Source: Dethiosulfatibacter sp. (GTDB lineage Bacteria > Bacillota > Clostridia > Tissierellales > Dethiosulfatibacteraceae). From it: DNA of 6,480 nt. The notes under the pieces were generated by a model. The model was not told the origin of the DNA, made no database searches, and was given only the letters and a program-made list of their open reading frames with translations. The position numbers were made by a program, and so were the translations under genes. The stretch is from positions 1 to 6,480 of the forward strand of contig JAUVAG010000070.1 in assembly GCA_030591825.1 (NCBI GenBank), given 5' to 3'. Shown here in pieces: positions 6,364 through 6,480 of the stretch; the stretch's first letter is position 1, and every line of letters begins with the position of its first letter.

Positions 6364-6480
6364 TTAGTTTGTGTGGAAAGAAAATACCGCTTACCCCTTG
6401 AAATCACAGTAATTAGGTATTGAAAAAGCATACATTTTTCTGTATGATTTTTTTAACTATAAAAAATCGATAAAACAGAG
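6355..6480. mobile_element. Probable insertion-sequence end (tentatively ISL3 family), continuing past the window
   Basis: Response regulator coding stops abruptly at 6354 and is followed by GGCTCTTGATTAGTTTGTG, then 100+ bases without a sustained ORF. ISL3-family elements, as I recall them, have terminal inverted repeats that start with GGCTCTT or similar and contain a GTGTGG-like stretch. They make 8-bp target duplications, commonly in AT-rich DNA. The last eight host bases are ATATAAAG (6347-6354), a fitting target. No transposase is visible within the window, so the element type, orientation and even its nature as an IS are inferences. A contig misjoin or another kind of rearrangement would also give an abrupt end to the gene. 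Confidence -1.
6423..6454. terminator. Terminator-like hairpin inside the putative IS end
   Basis: CATACA (6429-6434) and TGTATG (6441-6446) pair around a 6-base loop. A flanking A5 (6423-6427) can pair with T's (6448-6452) across one G/A mismatch, and a run of seven T's (6448-6454) follows. Read on + it would stop host transcription entering the element. Read on - it also ends in a T-rich tract (complement of the A5) and could end a leftward transposase transcript. The core stem is AT-rich and weak. Confidence -1.

Noticed and set aside
6383..6421. AATACC/GGTATT inverted repeat within the putative IS end
   Set aside because: It is only 6 bases per arm separated by 27 bases, too weak to interpret.
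1..6480. CRISPR array, tandem repeats, toxin-antitoxin or phage-defence genes
   Set aside because: There are no regularly spaced repeats, and all gene products fall into chaperone, transport, signalling or kinase/methyltransferase families.

Overview
The window suggests a low-GC Gram-positive bacterium, most likely in the Clostridia or a related anaerobic Firmicutes lineage. The pointers are the AT-rich composition, strong GGAGG-type ribosome binding sites, a TTG start, a perfect HrcA/CIRCE operator, AGA/AAG/ATA-rich codon use, and U-tailed hairpin terminators. This placement is an inference; no taxonomic marker is present. All convincing genes are on the + strand.

Region 1 (1-670) is an ORF that enters from the left edge. 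It looks chimeric. Its first ~50 residues resemble the SAM-binding start of a leucine-carboxyl-methyltransferase-type (TIGR00027-like) enzyme. The remainder is the C-terminal half of an ATP-NAD/AcoX-type kinase (COG3199). The two parts meet at a run of eight A's (156-163).

Region 2 (671-2881) is a self-contained heat-shock unit. It has an extended -10 promoter, a perfect CIRCE operator, htpG (Hsp90, 626 aa, TTG start) and a strong intrinsic terminator. HrcA should therefore repress htpG directly here.

Region 3 (2880-6363) is a tightly packed operon with overlapping reading frames. It encodes a 38-residue single-span membrane protein, a sodium:solute symporter (SSS family, 475 aa), a membrane HAMP-PAS-HisKA-HATPase histidine kinase (541 aa) and a response regulator with an NtrC-like receiver. 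The layout suggests a transport-coupled sensing system, comparable to CbrA/CbrB of pseudomonads but with transporter and kinase as separate proteins. The substrate cannot be read from sequence.

Region 4 (6355-6480) begins inside the response regulator gene. After the codons for TAYGDIK the coding sequence stops matching the family. It continues into GGCTCTT-starting noncoding DNA that resembles the end of an insertion sequence, tentatively ISL3 family. The receiver domain is cut before its last strand and conserved lysine, and any output domain is separated from it. The operon is therefore probably broken at its last visible gene, leaving the kinase without an intact encoded partner in this window. 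No tRNA, rRNA, CRISPR array or origin was seen, and no gene-free stretch exceeds 300 bases.
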